Origin: UBA1435 sp041663285 | GTDB taxonomy: Bacteria; Patescibacteriota; Microgenomatia; UBA12405 | Assembly (NCBI GenBank): GCA_041663285.1 | Contig: JBAZSP010000026.1 | Coordinates: 1 to 14,122 of the forward strand | Length of the DNA: 14,122 nucleotides | Reading direction: 5' to 3' | Shown: positions 7,593-14,022 of the stretch, in pieces | Layout of the letters: the number at the start of each line of letters is the position of its first letter | Numbering within the stretch: position 1 is the first letter of the stretch | The notes under the pieces: model-generated | What the model saw: the letters and a program-made list of their open reading frames with translations, nothing else | Database searches by the model: none | What the model was told of the DNA's origin: nothing | Translations under genes and position numbers: made by a program

Positions 7593-8105
7593 ATTATTGA
7601 TTTTAAACAATTCTTCCACTATTTCCTCCGCCCCCATTCCTCCGTCAACAAATTCTATCCCCAATTTTTTAGCCTTTATTTCAATTTTCCTGGCATATTC
7701 CACCACCGCCTTTCTTTGATATTCCGTTTTCCCCATTAAATTTTCCCTCTCTTTGCTTTTCAATCTTTCAATTAATACCTTTGCCCTAACTTTAAGAAAA
7801 TAGACTTTATCAAATAAGTCCACCATTTCAAAAATATTTCCCGCCAGTCCCAGTATCCAGATCCCTTGGTTTTTCTTTAAATATTTTGTTAAATACACCC
7901 TGTCCCACAAAAACTGGTGGTTATCCAAAAACTCTTTACCCGCCCCTTTCGGGAATTTAACTTTTTTGCCTCTCCCGTCAAGCCAGCCATGTAACTCATC
8001 AATCGTATCCGCATCCACCGCCCTAATTCCCATTTCTTTAAATTTTGTCGCCAGATAAGTTTTCCCCGCCCCCGAAGGGCCAATTATCAATATATTAACC
8101 GCCAT
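7581..8105 (-). CDS. P-loop NTPase, small-molecule/nucleotide kinase-like
   Basis: A 174-residue protein. The Walker A motif GPSGAGKT (9-16) follows a hydrophobic first strand (VNILII). VDADTIDELHG (30-40) holds a DxD at the position where adenylate and shikimate kinases bind substrate. Residues 82-88 (IWILGLA) and 101-106 (VYFLKV) look like further core strands, and the Lys/Arg-rich helix LIERLKSKEREN (111-122) could be the LID region. Length and layout fit the adenylate kinase/AAA-type single-domain kinase group, but the substrate cannot be assigned. The -10-like TAAAAT lies 5 bases before the ATG. The gene stands alone on this strand and overlaps the 3' end of the ParB-fold gene by 12 bases in a convergent arrangement, with no terminator between them. 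Confidence 0.75.
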   Translation of the reverse strand: MAVNILIIGPSGAGKTYLATKFKEMGIRAVDADTIDELHGWLDGRGKKVKFPKGAGKEFLDNHQFLWDRVYLTKYLKKNQGIWILGLAGNIFEMVDLFDKVYFLKVRAKVLIERLKSKERENLMGKTEYQRKAVVEYARKIEIKAKKLGIEFVDGGMGAEEIVEELFKINNSND

Positions 8106-8110
8106 ATCCT

Positions 8111-8116
8111 ATTTTA
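8111..8116 (-). promoter_or_regulatory. -10-like TAAAAT, leaderless promoter candidate for 7581-8105
   Basis: TAAAAT on the minus strand lies 5 bases (AGGAT) before the ATG. AGGAT is too close to the start to act as a Shine-Dalgarno sequence. A TTGACC further upstream on this strand could serve a second, weaker start. Confidence 0.35.
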
Positions 8117-8155
8117 TCTTAATAACTTAGTCTTTTCCCTTCAGCCTGGTCAAAA

Positions 8156-8164
8156 TGTTACAAT
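8156..8164 (+). promoter_or_regulatory. Extended -10 (TGTTACAAT), leaderless promoter candidate for 8170 operon
   Basis: TG-T-TACAAT is an extended -10 element ending 5 bases before the ATG at 8170, predicting a start of transcription at or next to the first codon. It lies in the 64-base gap shared with the divergent P-loop gene. Confidence 0.45.
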
Positions 8165-8169
8165 AACTC

Positions 8170-8937
8170 ATGTCTCGCGCCGCCAATCTCGACAATATCG
8201 CCCCCGACGACGCTGTTCCTCCCGCCAGTCCGCCACCTCATTCTCTTCCGCCCAAAAAGAAGAAAAAAGTTCATGCTCCGTCCATCCCCCCCGAAATCCC
8301 AAATCCGCCACTCCCACCTTCCCATTCAGCCAACCTCCGGTTCCGTCAAAAGATATACGAACTCATCAAGGGCAAAACTGCATCGCCCCTCTCCGCCTTT
8401 TTAGCCCGTCCCAAAGTTTTTACTTTTCAAGCCAGAGAGGATTCAGAAGAAATCATCCTGGTTCTTCGCCGCCACTGGTTTACCAATCTTCACTGGATCG
8501 TGACTGCCATTTTGATGTCTTTGGCCCCTGCGTTTCTTCAATATTTTCCTATCCTTGATTTTTTCCCGGCCAACTATCAGTTTATTTTCATTTTATTCTG
8601 GTATATCATCACCTTTGCCATTGCCTTCGAACATTTTTTATCCTGGTACTTTAATGTTTTCATCATTACCGAAGAACGGGTGGTTGACATCGATATGTAT
8701 AATTTGCTTTATACCAAATTCTCCGAAGCCAAATTATCAATGATCCAGGACGTTACTGCTACCCAAGGGGGCGTCAGTCAAACCGTTCTCAACTACGGTA
8801 CGGTTCTCATTCAAACCGCGTCCGAAATTCCGGTGATCAAAATTGAACGTATTCCCAATCCCCATTTAGTTGTTCAAATTCTCCAGCAAATGCGGGCAGA
8901 AGAAGAGCAAGAAGCTCTTGATGGCAGGCTCCAATGA
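8170..8937 (+). CDS. Membrane protein with bacterial PH (YdbS-like) domain
   Basis: A 255-residue protein. Residues 1-55 are rich in Pro and contain a basic run (KKKKK, 29-33), so they are likely disordered. Two hydrophobic helices (about 108-126 and 136-156) form a hairpin. Residues about 160-242 read as a bacterial PH domain of the bPH_2/YdbS type: YFNVFIITEERVVDIDMYN, then LSMIQDVTATQGG (189-201), a GTVLIQTA strand and a terminal helix. The motif order 'ITxxRV...I.DV....G.....G.V.I.TA' is typical of that family. Bacterial PH-domain membrane proteins are thought to scaffold envelope complexes; the exact role here is unknown. It is the first gene of a three-gene operon: its stop overlaps the next ATG (ATGA), so translation is coupled. 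A CPR-typical gene. Confidence 0.8.
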   Translation: MSRAANLDNIAPDDAVPPASPPPHSLPPKKKKKVHAPSIPPEIPNPPLPPSHSANLRFRQKIYELIKGKTASPLSAFLARPKVFTFQAREDSEEIILVLRRHWFTNLHWIVTAILMSLAPAFLQYFPILDFFPANYQFIFILFWYIITFAIAFEHFLSWYFNVFIITEERVVDIDMYNLLYTKFSEAKLSMIQDVTATQGGVSQTVLNYGTVLIQTASEIPVIKIERIPNPHLVVQILQQMRAEEEQEALDGRLQ

Positions 8938-9152
8938 TGCAGGACTATACCCACTACATTTTTCTGATAACCAAAATTTTGGCCGTTATCGGCAGCTTGA
9001 TCTACGTTGTCTTTGCCCTGGTTGTCGTCCGACAGGTGGCTACCATGTCCAAAAATGTTTCCGATAAATTTAATGGCATCCTTATTGCTTTTTCCTATAT
9101 TCATCTGTTGGCCGCCATCTTGTTGGTTTTCCTTACCCTCGTTGTCTTGTAG
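8934..9152 (+). CDS. Small two-helix membrane protein, unknown
   Basis: A 72-residue protein with two membrane helices (about 8-33 and 49-71) and a short basic loop, QVATMSKNVSDKFNG, between them. I cannot assign a function; its size and layout resemble small two-helix families seen in CPR genomes (possibly DUF5657, recalled and not checked). The ATG overlaps the stop of the bPH gene by four bases, and the following gene begins 13 bases after its stop, so it is almost surely co-translated with the bPH protein and could be its partner in the membrane. Confidence 0.7.
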   Translation: MMQDYTHYIFLITKILAVIGSLIYVVFALVVVRQVATMSKNVSDKFNGILIAFSYIHLLAAILLVFLTLVVL

Positions 9153-9158
9153 TATCAT
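9153..9158 (+). promoter_or_regulatory. -10-like TATCAT before the PP2C-like gene
   Basis: TATCAT lies 7 bases before the ATG at 9166, directly after the upstream stop codon. It could give an internal, leaderless transcript within the operon. There is no supporting -35, and one such hexamer in AT-rich DNA can arise by chance. Confidence 0.25.
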
Positions 9159-9165
9159 AAGATAG

Positions 9166-11037
9166 ATGCACTTCACCTGCCGGTCTTTTATCGGAAATTT
9201 CGGCCCCCTTTCCTGGTCACAATTTTGGGAGTGCGAGCCCGACAACCCCCAAATTGCTCAAAGTCATGGCCATCTGTTTGGCCTTATCTCCATCAGCACT
9301 TCCTCAAATTCAGGCGCTAGTATTGCTGAAGGTAAGGATTTTATCGAAGAAATTAACCATCTTTATTTTTCTTCGGATCCCTCATCTCTTGCCCAACAGC
9401 TAAAAAAAGCGGTCACCCAGTCCGTTAACTCTCCGATATTCAACTTTTCCCGTCTTTTGCTTGTTGTTGCTGTTATCCATCAGGACCAGCTCTACCTGGT
9501 CTCTTCCGGTCAGGTATATGCTTCTCTTCTCCGGGGATTCGATATTTCCACCGTCCTAACTGGCCAGACCGATCAGGTTAATCTGGTCGCCGGTCCGGTT
9601 CGGTCAAGCGACAAAATACTTCTATACACTTCCGATTTTAACGACAAACTTGGCTGGGAATCTATAAAAAATACTCTAAATCTCCCCGGAATTCAGCAAA
9701 TCGAGCAGGAATTTTTGTCCCACATTTATGCTGTCGATGGTCAGTCTCAATTATCAGCTGCCTTAATCCAAATTCATCAGGAAAACCTCCCCCTAGACCA
9801 AGAAACCGCCCCTCCTTCTGTCCCGGAGGCTCCACTTCCGGTTCCCCCGGCCTCACCAGCCGTCTCTCCTTTTGCCTCCAAAATCTCTCTTATTCATCGA
9901 CTTTTTCCCAAAAAATCCGTTTTTGTTTCCGCTCACGATATTACCCAAATCACCCGTCGCAAAAAATTTAATTTCTTCACCGCCCTTCTCCTTTTACTCC
10001 TTTTAATCGTCGCTTCCTTTTTTGGCTATCGCAAAAACCAGGCTTCCCAAGCTGAATCTCAATATCAGGCCTACAAAACCGATCTGATCCAAAAGCTCAC
10101 CGAATCCGAAAAAGTCAAAAACCTGGATCTCAATGCCGCACTCGATTTGGCCAATCAGGCCAATCAAGTCTATCAAAAAATGGAGTCACTCAAGCTTCAC
10201 CCCGACGAGTTGCCCCCATATCAACAGCAGTTATCCCAAATTTTGGCCCAAACTGGTTCTGCCGATGTTTTTCAGCCCGCCTTTTATTTCGACACTACCC
10301 TGATAGGGGATTCGCTTCAATTCACCCACCTCCGGTACAATGAGGGATTTTTTTATCTGGCCGATTTCGCTTCTGGCCGGATTGACGAAGTTAACGTCAG
10401 CCAAAAGAGTACCAAGAATTTAATCAATTCTCCCGAAGTAAGCCAGTTTAACAACATTACTCTCTCCGGTTCCGACATTTATCTATACAATAACTCTTCT
10501 CTTTCCCAGGTTCAAAACAAAAAATTAGAGCTCAAAATCGACTTTACCAAGCTCCCTGCCGCTCCCCAGGTCGTTTCTTTTCAGATCTGGAATGGTAATT
10601 ATTATCTTCTCGATTCTCAAAATAACACTATTTGGAAATTTAGTCCCAGTGGATCCGGTTTTTCTGCTGGCCAAAAGTGGCTCAAAGAGGGTCAAAACTT
10701 GCCCGCCTCACCGGCCTCTCTGGCCATTAATGGCCAAATTTGGGTTTTGTCCCAAAATGGCAGCATTACTCCTTTTACCCGGGGAGTCAAAGATAATTTT
10801 AGCCCCTCCCAGCCTTCCTCCGCCACTCAAGCCGCCAACCTTCTTATCGGTGTCGATACCGATCTACTCATCTTTACCGACAACAATAAATTAATTTATG
10901 TTTACCACAAAGATGGCCGGGTAGTCTCCAAGTACAATCTTGGCGACAAAACCATCGCCCAAGCGGCCTACGACGAAAAAAATAATTTAATTTACGTCCT
11001 CTGTACCGACAAAAAAATCTACCAAATCAATCTTTAA
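9166..11037 (+). CDS. Degenerate PP2C-like domain + membrane helix + beta-propeller-like domain
   Basis: A 623-residue protein. Residues about 8-205 resemble a PP2C phosphatase: SWSQFWECEPDNPQ (16-29), HGHLFGLISIS (34-44), LLLVVAVIHQDQLYLVSSGQVYASLL (97-122, where active enzymes have GDSR) and DKILLYTSDF (149-158, where they have SDG). The DGxGG and final DN metal ligands are missing, so it is probably a pseudophosphatase. A Pro-rich linker (about 208-235) and a basic stretch lead to one membrane helix (about 268-286), so the PP2C-like part should be cytoplasmic. Outside are a helical stretch (about 290-360) and repeated short strands (about 370-623) such as FFYLADFASGRIDEVN and NYYLLDSQNNTIWKFS, which look like beta-propeller blades. 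Last gene of the bPH operon. A role in linking an outside sensor to an inside binding domain is inferred. Confidence 0.7.
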   Translation: MHFTCRSFIGNFGPLSWSQFWECEPDNPQIAQSHGHLFGLISISTSSNSGASIAEGKDFIEEINHLYFSSDPSSLAQQLKKAVTQSVNSPIFNFSRLLLVVAVIHQDQLYLVSSGQVYASLLRGFDISTVLTGQTDQVNLVAGPVRSSDKILLYTSDFNDKLGWESIKNTLNLPGIQQIEQEFLSHIYAVDGQSQLSAALIQIHQENLPLDQETAPPSVPEAPLPVPPASPAVSPFASKISLIHRLFPKKSVFVSAHDITQITRRKKFNFFTALLLLLLLIVASFFGYRKNQASQAESQYQAYKTDLIQKLTESEKVKNLDLNAALDLANQANQVYQKMESLKLHPDELPPYQQQLSQILAQTGSADVFQPAFYFDTTLIGDSLQFTHLRYNEGFFYLADFASGRIDEVNVSQKSTKNLINSPEVSQFNNITLSGSDIYLYNNSSLSQVQNKKLELKIDFTKLPAAPQVVSFQIWNGNYYLLDSQNNTIWKFSPSGSGFSAGQKWLKEGQNLPASPASLAINGQIWVLSQNGSITPFTRGVKDNFSPSQPSSATQAANLLIGVDTDLLIFTDNNKLIYVYHKDGRVVSKYNLGDKTIAQAAYDEKNNLIYVLCTDKKIYQINL

Positions 11038-11184
11038 GAAATTCCTTTTTAACAAAATTAAGAATTTTCTGATTTGAGTCAATGATGATTTTGAATTCTT
11101 CTGTTCGTCACATTTTTTACTCTAAGCAACAGTCAGAGATATATCACAAAAACGCCCCAAGTTTGTCGGGGAAAGAATAATTTG

Positions 11185-11193
11185 TGAGATAAT
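11185..11193 (+). promoter_or_regulatory. Extended -10 (TGAGATAAT) upstream of smpB
   Basis: TG-A-GATAAT ends 9 bases before the smpB ATG and predicts a leader of two or three bases. TTGTCG at 11163-11168 is a possible but over-spaced (19) -35. The rest of the 165-base gap (11038-11202) holds weak AT-rich inverted repeats (AAATTC/GAATTT and AAGAATT/AATTCTT, 11041-11100) and an imperfect CCCC...GGGG hairpin (11155-11171). None is a convincing terminator, and no tmRNA or tRNA is present. Confidence 0.45.
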
Positions 11194-11202
11194 TTCACTG
11201 TT

Positions 11203-11619
11203 ATGCGTCATTTCAATCGCGATTCACTCGATTATCATTTCATCGATAAGCTCGAAGCCGGGCTGGTGCTAACCGGTTCCGACGCCAAATCCCTCCGCAC
11301 CCAAACCGTCCACTTCCAAAATTCGCACGTAGAAATCAAAAACGGCCTTCCCTCCCTTATCAATCTTCAAATACCCCTTTATAAATATTCCCAAGGCCAG
11401 CCGGTCGACACCACCCGCTCCCGAAATCTTTTGCTGTCCCAAAAGCAAATAGCCAAGTTAATTTCCTACCGCAATCAAAAATACATGCTCATCCCCATTT
11501 CAATATATCTTAAAGGCAAATGGTTTAAGGTCGAAATCGGTATTGGGCGCAAACTTAAGAAGTATGAAAAACGGGAAAAAATTAAGCTCGAAGATTTCAA
11601 AAAATCCCGATCAGCCTAA
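11203..11619 (+). CDS. smpB: SsrA-binding protein SmpB
   Basis: A 138-residue protein. SmpB binds tmRNA (SsrA) and delivers it to the A site of stalled ribosomes, its C-terminal tail taking the place of mRNA in the decoding region, so that trans-translation can free the ribosome and tag the peptide. Diagnostic segments are DYHFIDKLEAGLVLTGSDAKSLR (10-32), matching the family's 'EAGIVLxGxEVKSLR', TRSRNLLLSQKQIAKL (71-86), YMLIPISIYLKGKWFKVEIGIGRK (94-117), and the basic tail start KKYEKREKIK (119-128). Length is near the lower end of the usual 145-160. YEKR replaces the usual YDKR, a conservative change. It stands alone, with its own extended -10 element and no ssrA nearby. Its presence implies that trans-translation is kept in this reduced genome. 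Confidence 0.95.
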   Translation: MRHFNRDSLDYHFIDKLEAGLVLTGSDAKSLRTQTVHFQNSHVEIKNGLPSLINLQIPLYKYSQGQPVDTTRSRNLLLSQKQIAKLISYRNQKYMLIPISIYLKGKWFKVEIGIGRKLKKYEKREKIKLEDFKKSRSA

Positions 11620-11676
11620 CGTCACGACGCCTCCTGATGTATTTGACAAGACTTTTTGCTTATGCTTCAATGTTTC

Positions 11677-11682
11677 TATAAT
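11677..11682 (+). promoter_or_regulatory. Consensus -10 TATAAT before the surface-protein gene
   Basis: An exact TATAAT lies 15 bases before the GTG at 11698 and inside the coding region of the longer alternative start (TTG at 11656). TTGACA at 11643-11648 is a perfect -35 but is 28 bases away; with 17-base spacing it would instead pair with TTCAAT at 11666. A second TATAAC follows at 11689-11694. Confidence 0.4.
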
Positions 11683-11697
11683 CATTCATATAACTTC

Positions 11698-13545
11698 GTG
11701 AAAAATAACGCGTTCTCTGTTAAAAGAAACTCTTTCGGCTTCGTTCAGGTTCCTCTGATGATGGGTTTAGCCGTTATGGCTCTTGGGCTTTTTGCCGGTA
11801 TTAAATATGTCGATCAGCGCCAAGTGGTTCAAAATCAAGCCGCTGGCCTTTTTTCCTGTGTCCAGTCTGTCTATGCCAAGGGTAATTCGGATTGCTCCGG
11901 CACTTCGGTTTCTTCCTTTAAATTCTCCTCTTCGACCGACAAATCATCCTCTTGCTCTTCAAACAATTCTTTCGACAACCGCACTTTCAAAATAGTTTGT
12001 ACTCCACCGGTTTCCGCCCAGTCCGTTGGCTGCAATCAGTCCTGCCAAAGAACCGCTGACTGCCAGCCGGGTCTATCCTGTTCCTGGCGCGTTGGTGGTC
12101 GGATCTGTTATTCTTCCTCTTTGTGTTCCGGCACCAGCCAAAATCGTTTTGGCAGCAATGGCAACATATCAAATTCGGGTTTTAGTATTACTAGTGCCGA
12201 GCTTACCCCTTCTACTCCGGTAGCGGGTCAACCTGTCACCATCAAGGTCAAAACTTCATATTTTGGTACATCCGACATCCCGGCAGCCATCATTTCTCTA
12301 GAAACTACTAATATTTTAAGAGCCAGTTACGAACCCCCCTATGTCTCCGGCCAAAACGAATACGCTCTTACTTTCACCCCCAAAGTGGCTGGAAAAGAAA
12401 TGGGAGAAGTTAGAATTCTTAGTCCTGATGGCACAAAAAAATATGCTAGCTATAAAATAAGTTTTTCTGTAGTTGCCGGGCTGGTTACCCCCACTCCGAG
12501 TCCCGTCTCTCTTAAGGAACTAGGATTTAGTTCTGTCTCTCCAATTAACATTACTGTTAAGCCGGGTTCAAAAACCCAGGTCTTTCGTCTGAAATCGGTC
12601 ATGTCTGCCTACTTTGAATTTTCTGGTTATCCTACTTCTTATGGTCCCGGCATTCAGCTTACCCCGTCAAAAGCTTATATGCCTGTAACTACCGATTATT
12701 CAATTGCTCTAGAAGTCCTCGGTTCTGTCCCCCCGGGAATTTATACCGGCAAACAAGTAGTCTGGTCAGACAGAACTAAAGATGGTCAGCCTTACGCCGA
12801 AATCCCCTTTACTGTTACCGTTTCCACCGGGCCTACCCCCACCTTACCGGATCGTCGTGAGCCTACCCCCACCCCCACCGACCGCTGCACACCGGTTGAC
12901 CAAAACTCTGTTCAGTCGTGGACTCAAACAACCGATAATTCCCAGGATCGCTCTCTGATTATCAAAAACTGGTTCCCAATTAACACTACGGTTCAAAAAG
13001 ATACCGGCTATGTCGATGCTCCGGCCGTCTCCGTCAGCTGCCCGTCCGAGCATGTCTTTACCAACACCGGCCGCTATTGTGTCAGGTGGGACGGCAAAAA
13101 GCGGTTTGTCGGCAAAACTAGCGCTTGCTATCATCCCGACGAAGTCGCTGCTCCGACTCCGAGCTCTGTGCCGCGCCAGCCTACTCCAACAAAGAGTTCC
13201 TATCAGCCTAGTCAGCCCACCCCGACTTTTATTTCTAGCAGCTATCCCACCCCCACCCCCACTGACCGTTGCATTCCGGAGAAAAAAGGAGACAAGCAAT
13301 ATTGGACTCAAAGCACCTATAATTCTTCCAACGGTTCTTATACCATCAAAAACTGGTTCCCATTAGGGATGAATATTGAAAAGAGTACTGGGTTTGTCTC
13401 CGGTCCCACCAAAGATGTCACCTGCCCGCAGGGGTATGAATTCGATAATTATGGCCGTTATTGTCAACGCTGGGATGGTACCAAGGAATTTACCGGCACC
13501 ACCTCCAACTGCTTTCCGGAACCCACCGAAGCCCCGTTTTTCTAA
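11698..13545 (+). CDS. Pilin-like-anchored, Cys-rich surface protein with two C-terminal repeats
   Basis: From GTG 11698 the protein has 615 residues. I prefer this start because TATAAT lies just upstream and a pilin-like N-terminus follows directly: a basic segment, FGFVQVP, then one hydrophobic helix (about 13-35), as in type IV pilin-like CPR proteins. In-frame TTG 11656 or ATG 11662 would add 14 or 12 residues. Residues 112-143 hold six Cys in a compact knot-like cluster (CNQSC, then Cys 122, 128, 137, 143). Residues about 160-260 and 275-377 look like two beta-sandwich (Ig-like) domains. Pro/Thr spacers (PTPTPT) precede two repeat domains at 397-477 and 525-605, each with four Cys at identical spacing and shared IKNWFP and RWDG motifs. 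Likely displayed on the cell surface for adhesion or attachment; the ligand is unknown. A strong terminator follows. Confidence 0.75.
   Translation: MKNNAFSVKRNSFGFVQVPLMMGLAVMALGLFAGIKYVDQRQVVQNQAAGLFSCVQSVYAKGNSDCSGTSVSSFKFSSSTDKSSSCSSNNSFDNRTFKIVCTPPVSAQSVGCNQSCQRTADCQPGLSCSWRVGGRICYSSSLCSGTSQNRFGSNGNISNSGFSITSAELTPSTPVAGQPVTIKVKTSYFGTSDIPAAIISLETTNILRASYEPPYVSGQNEYALTFTPKVAGKEMGEVRILSPDGTKKYASYKISFSVVAGLVTPTPSPVSLKELGFSSVSPINITVKPGSKTQVFRLKSVMSAYFEFSGYPTSYGPGIQLTPSKAYMPVTTDYSIALEVLGSVPPGIYTGKQVVWSDRTKDGQPYAEIPFTVTVSTGPTPTLPDRREPTPTPTDRCTPVDQNSVQSWTQTTDNSQDRSLIIKNWFPINTTVQKDTGYVDAPAVSVSCPSEHVFTNTGRYCVRWDGKKRFVGKTSACYHPDEVAAPTPSSVPRQPTPTKSSYQPSQPTPTFISSSYPTPTPTDRCIPEKKGDKQYWTQSTYNSSNGSYTIKNWFPLGMNIEKSTGFVSGPTKDVTCPQGYEFDNYGRYCQRWDGTKEFTGTTSNCFPEPTEAPFF
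12886..13128 (+). repeat. Cys-framed C-terminal domain, copy 1
   Basis: Encodes 81 residues from Cys to Cys with Cys spacing 51, 13 and 16, and the motifs SWTQTTDNS, IKNWFP, GRYCVRWDG and FVGKTS. It is preceded by PTPTPTDR. Diverged copy of 13270-13512. Confidence 0.85.
13270..13512 (+). repeat. Cys-framed C-terminal domain, copy 2
   Basis: Encodes 81 residues with the same Cys spacing (51, 13, 16) as copy 1, offset by exactly 384 bases, and the motifs YWTQSTYNS, IKNWFP, GRYCQRWDG and FTGTTS. Also preceded by PTPTPTDR. Confidence 0.85.
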
Positions 13546-13573
13546 AGTCCTAAACTATTCCCTTGTTAAACAA

Positions 13574-13603
13574 AAAATACCCCGGCAAAAACCGGGGTAT
13601 TTT
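13574..13603. terminator. Strong bidirectional intrinsic terminator
   Basis: A perfect 12-bp stem, AAAATACCCCGG paired with CCGGGGTATTTT, around a CAAAAA loop. The T-rich arm on each strand lets it stop transcription both from the surface-protein gene (stop at 13545) and from the convergent gene whose stop codon lies 3 bases beyond the stem. Confidence 0.9.
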
Positions 13604-13605
13604 GA

Positions 13606-13995
13606 TTATCGTCTACTCGCATCTTTTTTCAGCCTGCCACGACTTGCAGGCATTTCCCCCACAATCTCCCTTAATACAAATCCCACCATCCCTCTGGGAT
13701 CATTTATTGGAATGACGTCTACTCTTTGATAGGCTCGTTCTACTGTTATCACCGTGTCTACACGTTGGTTCAAACCTTGTTTCACCGCTTGAGCAAGTAT
13801 GGCTGCTGTTCTTCTGGCATCCGTCCCCGCCTGGCCAACTTTACTGTCCAATTTCTTATCAAGTACCCTCTCGGTCGCTTCTCTCAATGCCGCTAAAAAT
13901 ATATGGTTTTCTCCGTGATTTGATGTAAAAAGTAGTACATTGTTATTGCCAACCATACACCACACCCCTATTGGAGATTCCGTTCTTCGTTTCAT
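13606..13995 (-). CDS. Hypothetical protein of 129 residues, unrecognised
   Basis: I do not recognise this protein. It has no signal peptide or membrane helix. Residues 12-24 (WCMVGNNNVLLFT) look like a buried beta strand or hairpin; residues 31-48 and 62-78 look like amphipathic helices (IFLAALREATERVLDKK; TAAILAQAVKQGLNQR); residues 79-96 are strand-like (VDTVITVERAYQRVDVIP); then NDPRGMVGFVLREIVG forms a possible turn and helix. The mixed alpha/beta layout fits a small cytoplasmic domain. The basic C-terminal tail (PASRGRLKKDASRR) is encoded by an inverted repeat. Support for a real gene: an uninterrupted frame whose stop lies 3 bases from a strong terminator facing it, and no competing gene on the other strand. 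The start is uncertain; Met14 is an alternative. Upstream lies the 47-bp tandem repeat. Confidence 0.6.
   Translation of the reverse strand: MKRRTESPIGVWCMVGNNNVLLFTSNHGENHIFLAALREATERVLDKKLDSKVGQAGTDARRTAAILAQAVKQGLNQRVDTVITVERAYQRVDVIPINDPRGMVGFVLREIVGEMPASRGRLKKDASRR
13632..13651. repeat. Inverted repeat GCCTGC/GCAGGC inside a gene end
   Basis: A 6-bp perfect stem with an 8-base loop (CACGACTT), flanked by a T-run on the plus-strand 5' side. It encodes part of the basic tail of the 129-residue protein. It could be a degenerate copy of a dispersed palindrome, but only one copy is in view. Confidence 0.5.
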
Positions 13996-14022
13996 ATTAG
14001 GTTTCCCTGAGTATTAATATCA

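Noticed and set aside
3888..9152. Alternative genetic code (TGA as Gly)
   Set aside because: TGA is the natural stop of the genes ending at 7592 and 8937, at sensible operon and overlap positions, and no domain continues across it.
11155..11171. CCCC...GGGG hairpin before smpB as a terminator
   Set aside because: Only four paired bases, an unpaired 9-base middle and no T-run after it.
11038..11202. tmRNA gene next to smpB
   Set aside because: No tRNA-like acceptor ends, no tag reading frame, and the gap is too short.
11656..11697. TTG 11656 or ATG 11662 as start of the surface protein
   Set aside because: A consensus TATAAT lies within the extension, and the added residues are unlike the N-terminus of a pilin-like anchor; kept only as an alternative.
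12844..13366. Open frames on both strands across the repeat-rich end of the surface protein (12844-13311 minus, 13010-13366 plus)
   Set aside because: Low-complexity shadows of the Pro/Thr/Ser-rich coding sequence; the main frame holds the conserved Cys repeats.
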